Assembly: GCF_018847975.1 (NCBI RefSeq) | Contig: NZ_CP072597.1 | Span: 4,999,001 to 5,063,000, forward strand | Direction of reading: 5' to 3' | Length of the DNA: 64,000 nt | From: Lysobacter sp. K5869 | Lineage (GTDB): Bacteria > Pseudomonadota > Gammaproteobacteria > Xanthomonadales > Xanthomonadaceae | Part shown: in pieces, positions 52,145 to 60,353 of the stretch | Layout of the letters: each line of letters starts with the position of its first letter | How positions within the stretch are numbered: the stretch's first letter is position 1 | Notes under the pieces: generated by a model | Databases searched by the model: none | What the model saw: the letters and a program-made list of their open reading frames with translations, nothing else | Told to the model about the DNA's origin: nothing | Program-made: the position numbers and the translations under genes

Positions 52145-52441
52145 CTTCGGAAAACGGTAACTTCGGTAATCCACCCCGAAAATAGCTATCAACTGACTGA
52201 TTTATAAGGCTTTTCGTGGTTACCGCTGCACGGTAATTTTGGGTAACCTCTCCGGTAATCATCTGCTAAGCCATTGATTTATATGAGAGCAATTCATCAT
52301 CTTAGTTACTTAGAAGATCGGTAACCAATTACCTCTTAGTTACCGCAAAGGTTACCGCAGCCTAGGCGCTCTAACTCGATGATTCTTATGCATTTGTTGA
52401 TCGATTTTCGTACAGGTTACCGAAATTACCGTTTTCCGAAG
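52145..52441. repeat. Iteron-like GGTAA/TTACC array framed by a 27-bp inverted repeat
   Basis: GGTAA occurs at 52156, 52165, 52232, 52242, 52254 and 52320, and TTACC at 52220, 52329, 52340, 52352, 52417 and 52426: twelve copies, six each way, in 275 bases, many extended to CGGTAAC or GGTTACCG. The array is framed by arms at 52145-52171 and 52415-52441 that match at 25 of 27 positions in inverted orientation (CTTCGGAAAACGGTAA...). The interior is strikingly AT-rich. The features fit a replication origin (P4-type iterons) or a dense operator. Confidence 0.75.
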
Positions 52442-52559
52442 CTCTCCCAAATCCTCAGCCACAATTGGGCTACGGCCAAAGTCGGCACAATCTCGCGTCA
52501 CTGTCGGCAGCCGACCGTCGTACCCTCGGGAGCGGTTGGGCTCCGCCACGACAAACGAA

Positions 52560-52582
52560 AAGGCCGCCCAGCGGGCGGCCTT
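52560..52582 (-). terminator. Terminator after the integrase gene
   Basis: AAGGCCGCCC (52560-52569) pairs perfectly with GGGCGGCCTT (52573-52582) around an AGC loop. Read leftward, the stem is followed by TTCGTTTGT, giving a T-rich tail. It lies five bases beyond the integrase stop. Confidence 0.85.
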
Positions 52583-52587
52583 GGGAA

Positions 52588-53751
52588 CTATTCCGGCTTG
52601 GGCTTGGGGATAACGCGGAGGAAAGCATCCCACGCAGTCATAAGCACCTTTCGCTTGGCGATCAGTTGCCCGCGTCGGTAAGCCGCTTCGGTCTTATCCT
52701 TGATGACGTGCGCTAATGCCATTTCAACAATGAAATTCTCCGTCTCGGTTTCCTCGGCCGCCCAATCTCGGAACGAAGACCGGAAGCCGTGGACCGTGTA
52801 CTGAGAAAACCCGAGCTTGTCCGGTTTCTGCAATAAGTAGAGCATCGTGTTTTCGGATAAGCGGAACGGCGGCTTGTCCTTCGGCAAAGATTTGAGAATT
52901 TCCAACGCCTCCGCACACAACGGCACCACATGCTCTTTCCCGCCCTTGATTCGTTCTGGCGGAATGGTCCATCTCGCTTTATCTAGGTCGAACTCGTGCC
53001 AGTCGGAGCCGGTAGTTTCTTCGGTGCGCACCGCAGTCAGAATCGTAAATCGCAATGCCTTCGCTGAGCGGCCAGTACGCGTTCGTAGCTTCGCCATCAG
53101 CGCAGGCACTTCCGCGTAGGGCATCGCCGCGTGGTGCTTGACCTTTTTGACCTTGGACGCCTTCGGGAGTGCGTGTTCTAGGTGGCCTTTCATCCGCGCA
53201 GGGTTTTCACCCGTCACCAGCTTTTCATAATGGGCGTAGCCCCATATGCGCTCGATTCGTCCGCGCAACCTTGTTGCTGTCTCGGTCTTGTCCATCCAAA
53301 TCTTGCGCAGACAGGCCAACACAACGCCGTCGGTCACATGCTCAAGCGGCAAGTCGGCTTTAGGCCCGTGATCCTTCAACGACTGACGCCATTGGGCAGC
53401 CTGGGCGTCGTTCTTCCATTCCTCCGACGCCTTGGTGATGTAGGCGTCGCAGACCTCACCCCAGGTGTACCGTTTGGCGGCTTTGCGGGCGATCCTGGCC
53501 GCCATCGGATCATCGCCCCTGGCGAGGGCTTTGCGATGCTCGGCGGCCCGCTCCCGCGCTTCCTGCACGTCCACGGCCGTCAGCGAACCTAGTCCCATCT
53601 CCCGGCGCCGCCGGTTCCGCTCGTAGCGAAATACCCAACTGCGGGCGTTGGTCTTGGTCACCTGTAAGTAGAGCCCGCCCCCGTCCGCGTGATGTCCCGT
53701 CCTGGCCGTGGCAATCTGCCGGGCCGACAATCGATGAACCCCTTTCGCCAT
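52588..53751 (-). CDS. int: Tyrosine-type phage integrase (P4-like)
   Basis: The protein has 387 residues from the ATG at 53751, with GGAGGTGGC immediately upstream. The N-terminal DUF4102 arm-binding domain (LSARQIATARTGHHADGGGLYLQVTKTNARSWVFRYERN, then MGLGSLTAVDVQEAR) is followed by a core-binding domain and a catalytic domain. Catalytic residues are Arg242 (LTAVRTEE), Lys269 (RIKGGKEH), His321 and Arg324 (HGFRSSFRDW), His348 (ALAHVI) and Tyr358 (AAYRRG). It recombines attP with tRNA-Ser. It lies next to attR, at the opposite end from the repressor and early genes. Confidence 0.96.
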   Translation of the reverse strand: MAKGVHRLSARQIATARTGHHADGGGLYLQVTKTNARSWVFRYERNRRRREMGLGSLTAVDVQEARERAAEHRKALARGDDPMAARIARKAAKRYTWGEVCDAYITKASEEWKNDAQAAQWRQSLKDHGPKADLPLEHVTDGVVLACLRKIWMDKTETATRLRGRIERIWGYAHYEKLVTGENPARMKGHLEHALPKASKVKKVKHHAAMPYAEVPALMAKLRTRTGRSAKALRFTILTAVRTEETTGSDWHEFDLDKARWTIPPERIKGGKEHVVPLCAEALEILKSLPKDKPPFRLSENTMLYLLQKPDKLGFSQYTVHGFRSSFRDWAAEETETENFIVEMALAHVIKDKTEAAYRRGQLIAKRKVLMTAWDAFLRVIPKPKPE

Positions 53752-53899
53752 GCCACCTCCTACCCATGTCCCTACCCATGTTTGGGCGGCGGATCATAGC
53801 GGAACGATACGGACATGTGCGGAACATCTTTTGTTGCTGGACAACCACTTACAACCGAAACGCGGACCGATACGGACCGATACGGAACGGTTATGGCGG
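53752..53899. repeat. Integrase-side att arm with two repeat families
   Basis: CCTACCCATGT occurs at 53759-53769 and 53771-53781, matching the copy at 13967 near attL. CGATACGGA occurs at 53805-53813, 53868-53876 and 53878-53886, two of them within the tandem GACCGATACGGA. No gene fits here. The two families could be integrase arm sites and excisionase or host-factor sites. Confidence 0.6.
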
Positions 53900-53914
53900 C
53901 CCCTCTCTCCGCCA
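53900..53914 (+). other. attR core
   Basis: CCCCTCTCTCCGCCA is identical to 13901-13915. Upstream sequence does not form a tRNA, so this is the displaced 3' tail of tRNA-Ser, followed by the original chromosomal terminator. Confidence 0.93.
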
Positions 53915-53923
53915 GATTCAAAC

Positions 53924-53951
53924 AAAAGCCCCCGAGCGATCGGGGGCTTTT
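53924..53951 (+). terminator. Native tRNA-Ser terminator, separated by the prophage
   Basis: AAAAGCCCCCGA pairs with TCGGGGGCTTTT and is followed by CGTTTTT. It lies ten bases after the attR core and would have followed tRNA-Ser directly before integration. Confidence 0.9.
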
Positions 53952-53974
53952 CGTTTTTCCGGTCTCGGCGTTTT

Positions 53975-54085
53975 CGCGATGGCGCCCTGTAGGAGCGGCG
54001 CGAGCCGCGACCGCGACATCGCGCTTACGACGCCACCGAGAGGTCGCGGTCGCGGCTCGCGCCGCTCCTACAGGGCGCCATCGCG
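53975..54085. repeat. REP-type palindrome with perfect 42-bp arms
   Basis: The arms at 53975-54016 and 54044-54085 are exact inverted copies, each containing CTGTAGGAGCGGCGCGAGCC, with a 27-base spacer. GTAGGAGCGGC...GAGCCGCGACCGC is a familiar dispersed REP-type motif of xanthomonads and pseudomonads. From here to 54386 (about 300 bases) I see no further gene or signal except the ribosome site of the next gene. Confidence 0.9.
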
Positions 54086-54386
54086 CCGCGCAGTCCGCTG
54101 GACGAAACAAACGCTAACCCCACACGCAAGCATCGCTCGCGCGCCGCGATCCGAACCCCGACGCCCAAGCGCGACTGCGGACGCATTCGCACGAATCATT
54201 ACAAACGCCACCTGTCATACGCGTCGCGAACTGAGCCGCCGTTCGCGTTCGCGCGCTCGCGCCGCCTTCTAGATTGCGCGCGCCTCGCGGCATGCAGGGG
54301 ATGCAAGGACACGCCGCGCGGATCACGCGCGCGCCGCGCGATGCGGCGACGCGATCACTTAAGGGTTGTCCACGCAAGGAATCCTC

Positions 54387-55712
54387 ATGAGCAAGCACTC
54401 TTCCAACGGCCCGGCCGGGGACGCCGCGCCGGCGTCGCGCGCGCGCCGCAAATTGATCGGCGCGGCCGGCATGGTCGCCGGCGCCGGCGTCGCCGCAGCG
54501 GCCACGACGGTGGCGCAGATCGGCGCCTCGGGCGCGCAGGCGCCCATCGGCGGCGCGCCTTCGCCGCGCCGGTCGGGCGCGGCGACGGCGGCCGACCCCG
54601 CGCCGTCCGGCCGCATCAACGTCAAGGACTACGGCGCGCTCGGCAACGGCAGCGCCGACGACACCGCGGCGATCGAGAACGCCCGCAACGCGGTGTTCGC
54701 CTCGCGCAACGGCAACGGCTTCCTGACCCATCACCTGTACTTCCCCGCCGGCATCTACCGCGTCACCCGCGCCGACGCGCTGCTGCCCAAGGGCGCGCCG
54801 AGCGACAAGATCAACGGCTACACCATCGAAGGCCAGGGCAAGCGCTGTTCGGAGATCCTGTTCGACGCGCCCGCCGGCAGCGCCGATCCCTACAGCGGCA
54901 ATCTGCTGACCGCGCACGGCCGGGTGCGCCAGTTGCGCGTGCGCGAACTCACCTTCCGCAGCGCGCGCGCCGGGCTCAACTGGATGTACTGCTGGTCCTC
55001 GGTCAACGGCGGCCAGAGCAATCAGGACTTCGCCTTCGACGATGTGGAATGGCGCGGCCCGTGGAACCGCATCATCGGCCTGGACGGCGACGACAAGTCC
55101 AACCTCAACTCGGAGTGGTCGTTCAACCGCTGCCATCTGGCCAACGACGTGGCGCTGGGCGACGCCTTCCTGCATTCGGGCATGTCGCCGACGATCAGCC
55201 AGCAGGACCAGTTCCTCAACTTCTGGTTCCGCGACTGCAAGTTCGAATACCGCAGCGGCACCTTGCTGCGCTTCGCCCGCGGCGGCTACATCAACGTCTA
55301 CGGCGGCTCGTGGATCCAGTGCAACACCGACCCGGCGGTGCGTTCGGTGTTCTTCGACCTGCCGCCCGGCCCGCACAACAACACGGTCAAGACCTTGCTG
55401 GTGTGCGGCGTGCGCTTCGAGCTGCGCTCGCGCGCGAGCAAGCTGATGGACTGCGGCTGGGACGCCAAGAACGCCAACCTCACCTTCATCGCCTGCACCG
55501 ACGCGGCGCTGGCGCACAGCGCCGAGGTCAGCACCGAGTGCTATCCGGTGACCTACCGCCCGCGCAACGGCGACATGCCGTTCGTGAAGTGGCAGTCGTG
55601 CCAGTTGATGGGGCATCACGAGTCCTACGCGACGGCCAATCGCGAGCGGCTGGTGTTCGAGCAGTGCAACACCTTGAACTCGGCGATGGAGCAGTTCGTG
55701 GTGCAGCGCTGA
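54387..55712 (+). CDS. Exported pectate-lyase-superfamily beta-helix protein
   Basis: The protein has 441 residues from the ATG at 54387 (MSKHSSNGPAGDAAPAS), with AAGGA eight bases upstream. A Tat-like signal (RARRKLIGAAG, then an Ala/Gly-rich hydrophobic stretch to about 50) precedes a Pro/Ser linker. The mature part starts with INVKDYGALGNGSADDTAAIENA, the Pectate_lyase_3/GH28-like motif. Strands with HLYFPAGIYRV and YTIEGQGKR fit a right-handed beta helix. It may degrade or bind polysaccharide outside the cell; the catalytic residues are not certain. Confidence 0.82.
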   Translation: MSKHSSNGPAGDAAPASRARRKLIGAAGMVAGAGVAAAATTVAQIGASGAQAPIGGAPSPRRSGAATAADPAPSGRINVKDYGALGNGSADDTAAIENARNAVFASRNGNGFLTHHLYFPAGIYRVTRADALLPKGAPSDKINGYTIEGQGKRCSEILFDAPAGSADPYSGNLLTAHGRVRQLRVRELTFRSARAGLNWMYCWSSVNGGQSNQDFAFDDVEWRGPWNRIIGLDGDDKSNLNSEWSFNRCHLANDVALGDAFLHSGMSPTISQQDQFLNFWFRDCKFEYRSGTLLRFARGGYINVYGGSWIQCNTDPAVRSVFFDLPPGPHNNTVKTLLVCGVRFELRSRASKLMDCGWDAKNANLTFIACTDAALAHSAEVSTECYPVTYRPRNGDMPFVKWQSCQLMGHHESYATANRERLVFEQCNTLNSAMEQFVVQR

Positions 55713-55720
55713 GCGGCGGC

Positions 55721-55745
55721 CCGCGGCGCGTTCGGCGCGCCGCGG
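55721..55745. terminator. Strong hairpin between convergent genes
   Basis: CCGCGGCGCG (55721-55730) pairs perfectly with CGCGCCGCGG (55736-55745) around TTCGG. No T run follows on either strand, so intrinsic termination is doubtful. Its place nine bases after the beta-helix gene, convergent with the phosphoesterase gene, suggests a 3'-end stem. Confidence 0.4.
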
Positions 55746-55862
55746 GGTTCGCGGCGAAAGAAACCGGAAGCGTCGGGCTGGCTGACCTTCGCCCGGGAGC
55801 CGCATCGCGGCGCGCGCGGAACCTGCAGCGCCCGCGCTGTTCGCCGGGATCGCGGCGCGCGT

Positions 55863-56597
55863 TCACATGTAGCCGGTCGCCAACGCCTTGGCCCAATCCG
55901 GCCGGCCGTTGCGCTGCGCCAAGGCCGCCGCCGAGGTCCAGTCGTAATCGACTTGCAGCGACTGCGCGCTCCACTCGCCGTCGTCGCCGCGTTCGACGAT
56001 GGCGTAACGCGCGTGCGGGCTGCCGTTCTCGACCTGATGCGGATGCGGCAACCCGCTCGCGTACGCCTGCAAGCCGACGCTGCCCGGATTGACGATCAAT
56101 CGCCCATCGGCGAGCCGCGCGACGCGCGGCGTGTGGGTGTGCCCGCACAGGATCAGCCGCGCATCCGCGGCGCCGGCGCGCGCGGCGACTTCGGCCGGCG
56201 TGGCGGCGCGGATGCCGCCGGCGTCGATGGTTTCCAGGAATGCTTCCAGATCGCTGGCCGGCGTGCCGTGGACCATCAGCACCTCGTCCAGGCGCAGGCT
56301 CGGCGGCAGCGAACGCAGCCACGCGCGCTGGTCGGGACGCAAGCGGACCGCGGCGTGGCGGTCGGATTCGCCCATGCGTTCGGGCGGGTCGTCGAGCACT
56401 TGCCGTTCGTGGTTGCCGGCAATGGTCGGCCAGCCCAGTTCGATCAGGCGGTCGCAGGTTTCGCTCGGCAACAGCGGGCCGGACAGCAGGTCGCCCAGGT
56501 CGAGCACGCGCTCGACGCCGCGGCCGCGCAGGTCGGCGACGACCGCGTCGAGCGCGGCGAGGTTGCCGTGGATATCGGAGACGACGGCGATGCGCAT
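55863..56597 (-). CDS. YfcE-like metallophosphoesterase
   Basis: The protein has 244 residues from the ATG at 56597 (MRIAVVSDIHGNLAALDAVV). The two-metal site is complete: D-x-H in SDIHGN, GDLL, GNHE, then H in MVHGTP and GHTHTPR. NPGSVG follows, as in YfcE/MJ0936 phosphodiesterases. Single-domain enzymes of this type hydrolyse phosphodiesters in the cytoplasm; the natural substrate is unknown. It is a stand-alone leftward gene between the beta-helix gene and ffs. Confidence 0.92.
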   Translation of the reverse strand: MRIAVVSDIHGNLAALDAVVADLRGRGVERVLDLGDLLSGPLLPSETCDRLIELGWPTIAGNHERQVLDDPPERMGESDRHAAVRLRPDQRAWLRSLPPSLRLDEVLMVHGTPASDLEAFLETIDAGGIRAATPAEVAARAGAADARLILCGHTHTPRVARLADGRLIVNPGSVGLQAYASGLPHPHQVENGSPHARYAIVERGDDGEWSAQSLQVDYDWTSAAALAQRNGRPDWAKALATGYM

Positions 56598-56841
56598 GCG
56601 CCGATCATAAGTCTTCGCGGGCCGGCGATTCGCGGCGCGCGGGTGCGGCGCGAGGTGCGGCGCAAGATTCGGCGCGGACCGAGCCGGCCGCATCGGCCCG
56701 AACGGCCCTTCCGGCCGGCCGCGCGGCCCGGTACGGCCCGGGTTTGCGCCGCGCCCCTGCTTTCAGGCAGAATGCCGGCCCTCCGGCAGCGATCCCCGCG
56801 TCTCGCGCGAATCGGTCGCCGCCGTTGCAAGAGTCCATGGT

Positions 56842-56945
56842 GGCCCCGTTGGCGCCTCCGCGACGATAGATCGAAAACCCCGCCAGGGCCGGAAGGCAGC
56901 AACGGTATCGGTCGATTCGGGCGCCGGAGTCACGCTTGCGGGGCC
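56842..56945 (+). ncRNA. ffs: 4.5S RNA of the signal recognition particle
   Basis: GGCCCCG (56842-56848) pairs with CGGGGCC (56939-56945). The apical domain carries the conserved GCCAGGGCCGGAAGGCAGCA (SRP helix 8, with the GGAA tetraloop and the AGCA asymmetric loop), the binding site for Ffh M domain. The length of about 104 bases is normal for a gammaproteobacterial 4.5S RNA. CTTTTC follows as a weak termination signal. No other gene is visible in 56598-57061. The promoter is not obvious. Confidence 0.92.
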
Positions 56946-57061
56946 GCCGCCTTTTCGGCGCCCCGTTCGCGCGTCCGGCCGTTCCGCGGCCGCCCTGCCC
57001 CGTCCTCGCGACCGCCGGCGCGCAGCTCGCGCACGATGATGGCGATCGCCGGCCGCCGCGC

Positions 57062-57961
57062 TCACATCGCCCGATACGCCTGCGCCAATTCCTCGGCGAA
57101 GGCCTCGAAACTCGTCGCCGTGGTGTTGCCCGCGTTGCGCCCTTCCAGCGACCGCACCCGCCCGGCGCTGATGGTGTGCGCGAGTTCGACGTACTGCGCC
57201 GCCAGATCCGGCGCGAAGCCGCCTTGCACCAGCGCATCGAGCGCGTCGCCGCCTTCCAGCCGCACGTACGCCAGCTCCGGCAGACCGATGCGCTCGCCGA
57301 GGATGCGGGTGGCCTGCGCATAGCTCAGATCGCGCTCACCGAGCAGTTCGCGCACGCTCAGGCCGCGCCAGTCGCGGCGCAGCAGCGCGCCGGCGGCCGC
57401 GTCGGCGATGTCGCGCGCGGCGATCATCGGCAACGGGTAATCCGCGTCGAAGGCGTCGCCGTTGAAGCCGAAGGCCTTGATCACCTCCAGCGAGCCGTAG
57501 AAGTTCTCCATGAAGGCGCCGGCGCGCAGCGCCAGCGCGTTGCGCCCGGCGTCCTCGTCGGCCCAGGCGCGCAGGCGCTGTTCCTGCCGGCGCATGCTCA
57601 TGATCGGGCCGGTGCCCTGGGCCAGATCGGCGCCCAGGCTGCTCAGCGCGACGACCTCGCGCAGGCCGCTGCGGCGCAGCGCTTCGACGATGGCCTCGCC
57701 CTGCCGGTCCTGCTGCGCGTCGTAGCCCGGCGCGGACAACTCGTACGGCAGCAAGGTGTAGGCGGCGGTCGCGCCGCGGAAGGCCTCGGCGAGAAACGCC
57801 GGATCGGTCTGCTCGCCCGCGCGCACCTGCGCGCCGGCCGCGGCCAGCGGCGCCAGCCGCGATTCGCTGCGGCCCAGCGCGAGCACGCGCTCGCCGGCTT
57901 GCAGCAGGTGATGAACGATGCGATGGCCAGTGCGGCCGGTGGCGCCCATGACGACGTACAT
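57062..57961 (-). CDS. NmrA-type NAD(P)-binding oxidoreductase
   Basis: The 299-residue protein starts YVVMGATGRTGHRIVHHLLQAGERVLALGRSESRL. The Rossmann motif GATGRTG and the R of the second strand indicate NADPH binding, as in NmrA and azoreductase-like atypical SDRs. Later motifs LSSLGADLAQGTGPI, RAGAFMENF and AARDIADAAAGALL fit. The usual SDR Tyr-x-x-x-Lys is absent, so it may be a redox sensor or quinone reductase. It is divergent from an AraC regulator 198 bases away, which probably controls it. Confidence 0.88.
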   Translation of the reverse strand: MYVVMGATGRTGHRIVHHLLQAGERVLALGRSESRLAPLAAAGAQVRAGEQTDPAFLAEAFRGATAAYTLLPYELSAPGYDAQQDRQGEAIVEALRRSGLREVVALSSLGADLAQGTGPIMSMRRQEQRLRAWADEDAGRNALALRAGAFMENFYGSLEVIKAFGFNGDAFDADYPLPMIAARDIADAAAGALLRRDWRGLSVRELLGERDLSYAQATRILGERIGLPELAYVRLEGGDALDALVQGGFAPDLAAQYVELAHTISAGRVRSLEGRNAGNTTATSFEAFAEELAQAYRAM

Positions 57962-58159
57962 GACGGAACTCCTGAAGGTCGGAAGAGACGGCCCCGCGGC
58001 GCCGCGCGTTCCGCGCCGGCCGCCGCGGCCGTGGCGTCAATGTCCCGCGGACCGCCGGCGCGGCCCATGCCGGCGCGTCGCCATCGCTTGATCGCGCGTC
58101 CAGGCGTGCGCCGCGGCCGCGCCTGGACCGTCTTGCGGGCGCGGCGCACACTGCGCGCC

Positions 58160-59134
58160 ATGAACGCCGCCCCCGACGTCTGGCTGCCGGTCGATCCGCT
58201 CGGCGAAGCCCTGCATTCGCTGCGCATGAGCGGCGCGTTCTATTGCCGTTCCGAATTCACCGCGCCGTGGGGCCTGGCCCTGCCGGCGATGCCGCAGTGC
58301 CTGATGCTGCACGTGGTCACCGCCGGCGAGCCGTGGCTGGAAATGGACGGCCGCGCGCCGCTGCAATTGCGCGAGTTCGATCTGTTGCTGGTGCCGCACG
58401 GCCACGGCCACAGCCTGTCCAGCCGCCCCGGCGTGCTGGCCGCGCCGCTGTTCGATTTGCCGCGCGAGTACGCCGCCGAGCGCTTCGAGCTGATCCGCCA
58501 CGGCGGCGGCGGCGCGGCGACCGGGCTGGTGTGCGCGGCGGTGCGCTTCGACCATCCGGCCGCGCAGCGGCTGGTCGCACTGCTGCCGCCGGTGCTGCAC
58601 GTGCGCGACGCCGATTCGCCGGGCATGCAGTGGGTGCGCGGCACCTTGCAGTTCATCGCCCAGGAAGCGCGCGACCTGCGCCCCGGCGGCGAAACGGTGA
58701 TCACCCGGCTGGCCGACATTCTGGTGATCCAGGCGATCCGCCACTGGATCGCGCGCGACCCGGCCGCGCGCGACGGCTGGCTCGGCGCGCTGCAGGACAA
58801 GCAGATCGGCCGCGCGATCGCGCAGATCCACCGCGATCCGGCGCGCGATTGGACCCTGGCGGAGATGGCCCAGGCCGCGGCGATGTCGCGCTCGGCCTTC
58901 GCCGCGCGCTTCAACGAACTCGTCGGCGAACCGGCGATGCACTATCTGGCGCGCTGGCGCATGCACGTCGGCCTGACCTGGCTGCGCGAGGGCGACCGCA
59001 GCATCGCCGAGATCGCCGAAAAACTCGGCTACCAGTCCGAAGCCGCGTTCAACCGCGCGTTCAAGCGGGTGATGGGGGTGACGCCGGGCGCGGCGCGGCA
59101 AGGCGCCGCGGTGCTGGAACCCGCGCAGGGCTGA
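58160..59134 (+). CDS. AraC family regulator with cupin_6 sensor
   Basis: The protein has 324 residues from the ATG at 58160 (MNAAPDVWLPVDPLGEALHS). The N-terminal cupin_6 domain has LHVVTAGEPWLEMDGRAPLQLREFDLLLVPHGHGHSL. The C-terminal double HTH has RDWTLAEMAQAAAMSRSAFAARFNELVGEPAMHYLARWRMHVGLTWLREGDRSIAEIAEKLGYQSEAAFNRAFKRVMG. It is divergent from the NmrA-type gene. An open extension upstream to 56936 crosses ffs and is not real. Confidence 0.94.
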   Translation: MNAAPDVWLPVDPLGEALHSLRMSGAFYCRSEFTAPWGLALPAMPQCLMLHVVTAGEPWLEMDGRAPLQLREFDLLLVPHGHGHSLSSRPGVLAAPLFDLPREYAAERFELIRHGGGGAATGLVCAAVRFDHPAAQRLVALLPPVLHVRDADSPGMQWVRGTLQFIAQEARDLRPGGETVITRLADILVIQAIRHWIARDPAARDGWLGALQDKQIGRAIAQIHRDPARDWTLAEMAQAAAMSRSAFAARFNELVGEPAMHYLARWRMHVGLTWLREGDRSIAEIAEKLGYQSEAAFNRAFKRVMGVTPGAARQGAAVLEPAQG

Positions 59135-59146
59135 CGCGCGCGCCGC

Positions 59147-60154
59147 TCACTCGGCCGCCACCGCCACCGCGTCGGGTTCGCGCCCGGTCTTCCAATACGC
59201 GACCGGCTTCCAGGTCTTGCGGTCGATCACCGCGATTTCGTCGCCGCCGCTGATCGCCACGAACACGCGCGGCTTGGCCGGATCGGCGACCACGCCGATC
59301 GGCAGCGCCGCGCGTCCGAGCATGGTGTCGCGGTACTGCGCGCCGTCGCGGCTCAGCGCCACCGTCGCCACAGGCCGCTTGCGCCGCGCGTCGAACACCG
59401 ACAGCGTCGCCGCGCGCGCGTTGCTGACCAAGGCCCAACGGCCGTCGGGCGTGAACGCGACGCGGATCGGGAAGCCCGGGCTCGGCAACGTGCGCAGGAT
59501 CGCCAAGGTCTTCGGCTGGTGTACCGTCACCGTGCCGGCCTCGCGGTTGCTCACCCACACCTCGCCGCTGCCCGGCCGCACCGCGACGCCTTCGGCGCCC
59601 TTACCGGCCTCGACTTCCTCGAGCTTGCGGTTGCTCGTCAGATCGATGCGGCTGACGGTGCCGCGATCGACCTTGGTCACGAACGCGCTCTTGCCGTCGG
59701 CGGCGACCGCGACCATGTGGCCCTTGCCTTCGCCGAGCGGAATGTCCGCGACGATCTTGCCGCTGGCCACGTCGATGCGCAGCAGATGCTGCGAGGCCTC
59801 GGTGGTCGCCAGCGCCTCGCGGCCGCCGGGCAGGAAGCGCAGCCCGTGCGGGCGGCCGTGGCGGCCGAGGTCGACGATGCGCGGCGGCGCGTCGCCGCGC
59901 AGGTCGAGCACGCTGAGGGTGGTGCCGGCGGCGTCGCGGTCGCCGTAGTTGGCGACCAGCGCGGTCTTGCCGTCGGGCGCGACGACGATTTCGTGCGGGG
60001 CTTTATGGGTGGGGAATTCGCCGAGCTTGCGGCCGTCGTCGAGCGACAGGCGCCAGACGGTGTCGGCGGCTTTGTTGCCGACCAAAAGCTCGCCGGACAC
60101 CGCGGGACGCGCCGCGCACAACAGCAGCGGCAGACACAAGACACTCAGGCGCAT
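59147..60154 (-). CDS. Periplasmic YncE-like beta-propeller protein
   Basis: The protein has 335 residues from the ATG at 60154. A signal peptide (MRLSVLCLPLLLCAARPAVS) precedes six or seven YVTN-type repeats (ADTVWRLSLDDGRKLGEFPT, LLRIDVASGKIVADIPLGEG, VSRIDLTSNRKLEEVEAGKG, TLSVFDARRKRPVATVALS, IAVIDRKTWKPVAYWKTGR). Such propellers bind ligands or partners in the periplasm; no enzyme motif is present. It is convergent with the AraC gene, 12 bases away. Confidence 0.88.
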   Translation of the reverse strand: MRLSVLCLPLLLCAARPAVSGELLVGNKAADTVWRLSLDDGRKLGEFPTHKAPHEIVVAPDGKTALVANYGDRDAAGTTLSVLDLRGDAPPRIVDLGRHGRPHGLRFLPGGREALATTEASQHLLRIDVASGKIVADIPLGEGKGHMVAVAADGKSAFVTKVDRGTVSRIDLTSNRKLEEVEAGKGAEGVAVRPGSGEVWVSNREAGTVTVHQPKTLAILRTLPSPGFPIRVAFTPDGRWALVSNARAATLSVFDARRKRPVATVALSRDGAQYRDTMLGRAALPIGVVADPAKPRVFVAISGGDEIAVIDRKTWKPVAYWKTGREPDAVAVAAE

Positions 60155-60353
60155 GGCGTTCTCGCTTTCGATCCGATCGCCCGACGCTAGCGCATCGCGG
60201 CGGCGCGGACATGTGCCGGGCGCTCGCGCCGGTGCGAGCCGCGGCGCGGACGCGGCGAAAACCTCGACACGCTCGCCGCGCGGAGGCGTGCGATGCGCTT
60301 GCGCCGCTGCTCGGCGGAAACTCGCGCGCCGACGCCCGCCGCTGCGACGCGGC

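Larger units (their letters stand above)
13901..53914. mobile_element. P2-like prophage, about 40 kb, in tRNA-Ser
   Basis: The element is bounded by 15-bp repeats in the tRNA-Ser 3' end. It contains a tyrosine integrase beside attR, repressor and early genes beside attL, and an apparently complete set of P2-type head (Q, P, O, N, M, L), tail (X, R, S, J, I, H, V, W, FI, FII, E/E', T, U, D) and lysis genes, all open. Base composition is lower in GC than the flanks. The tail order J-I-H-fibre-V-W-FI differs from P2 (V-W-J-I-H-G-FI). P2 gene A is replaced by a toprim primase-helicase. Cargo lies at 31.8-35.2 kb and 44.5-51.7 kb. Nothing obvious is broken, so it may be inducible, although I could not locate a cos site. 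Confidence 0.95.

Noticed and set aside
44512-52587. P2-type cos site
   Set aside because: By analogy with P2, cos should lie downstream of Q. I looked for a GC-rich GGCG-GGCGGGG-like core near Q, in the cargo region and at 32305-32433 and found no convincing match, so none is annotated.
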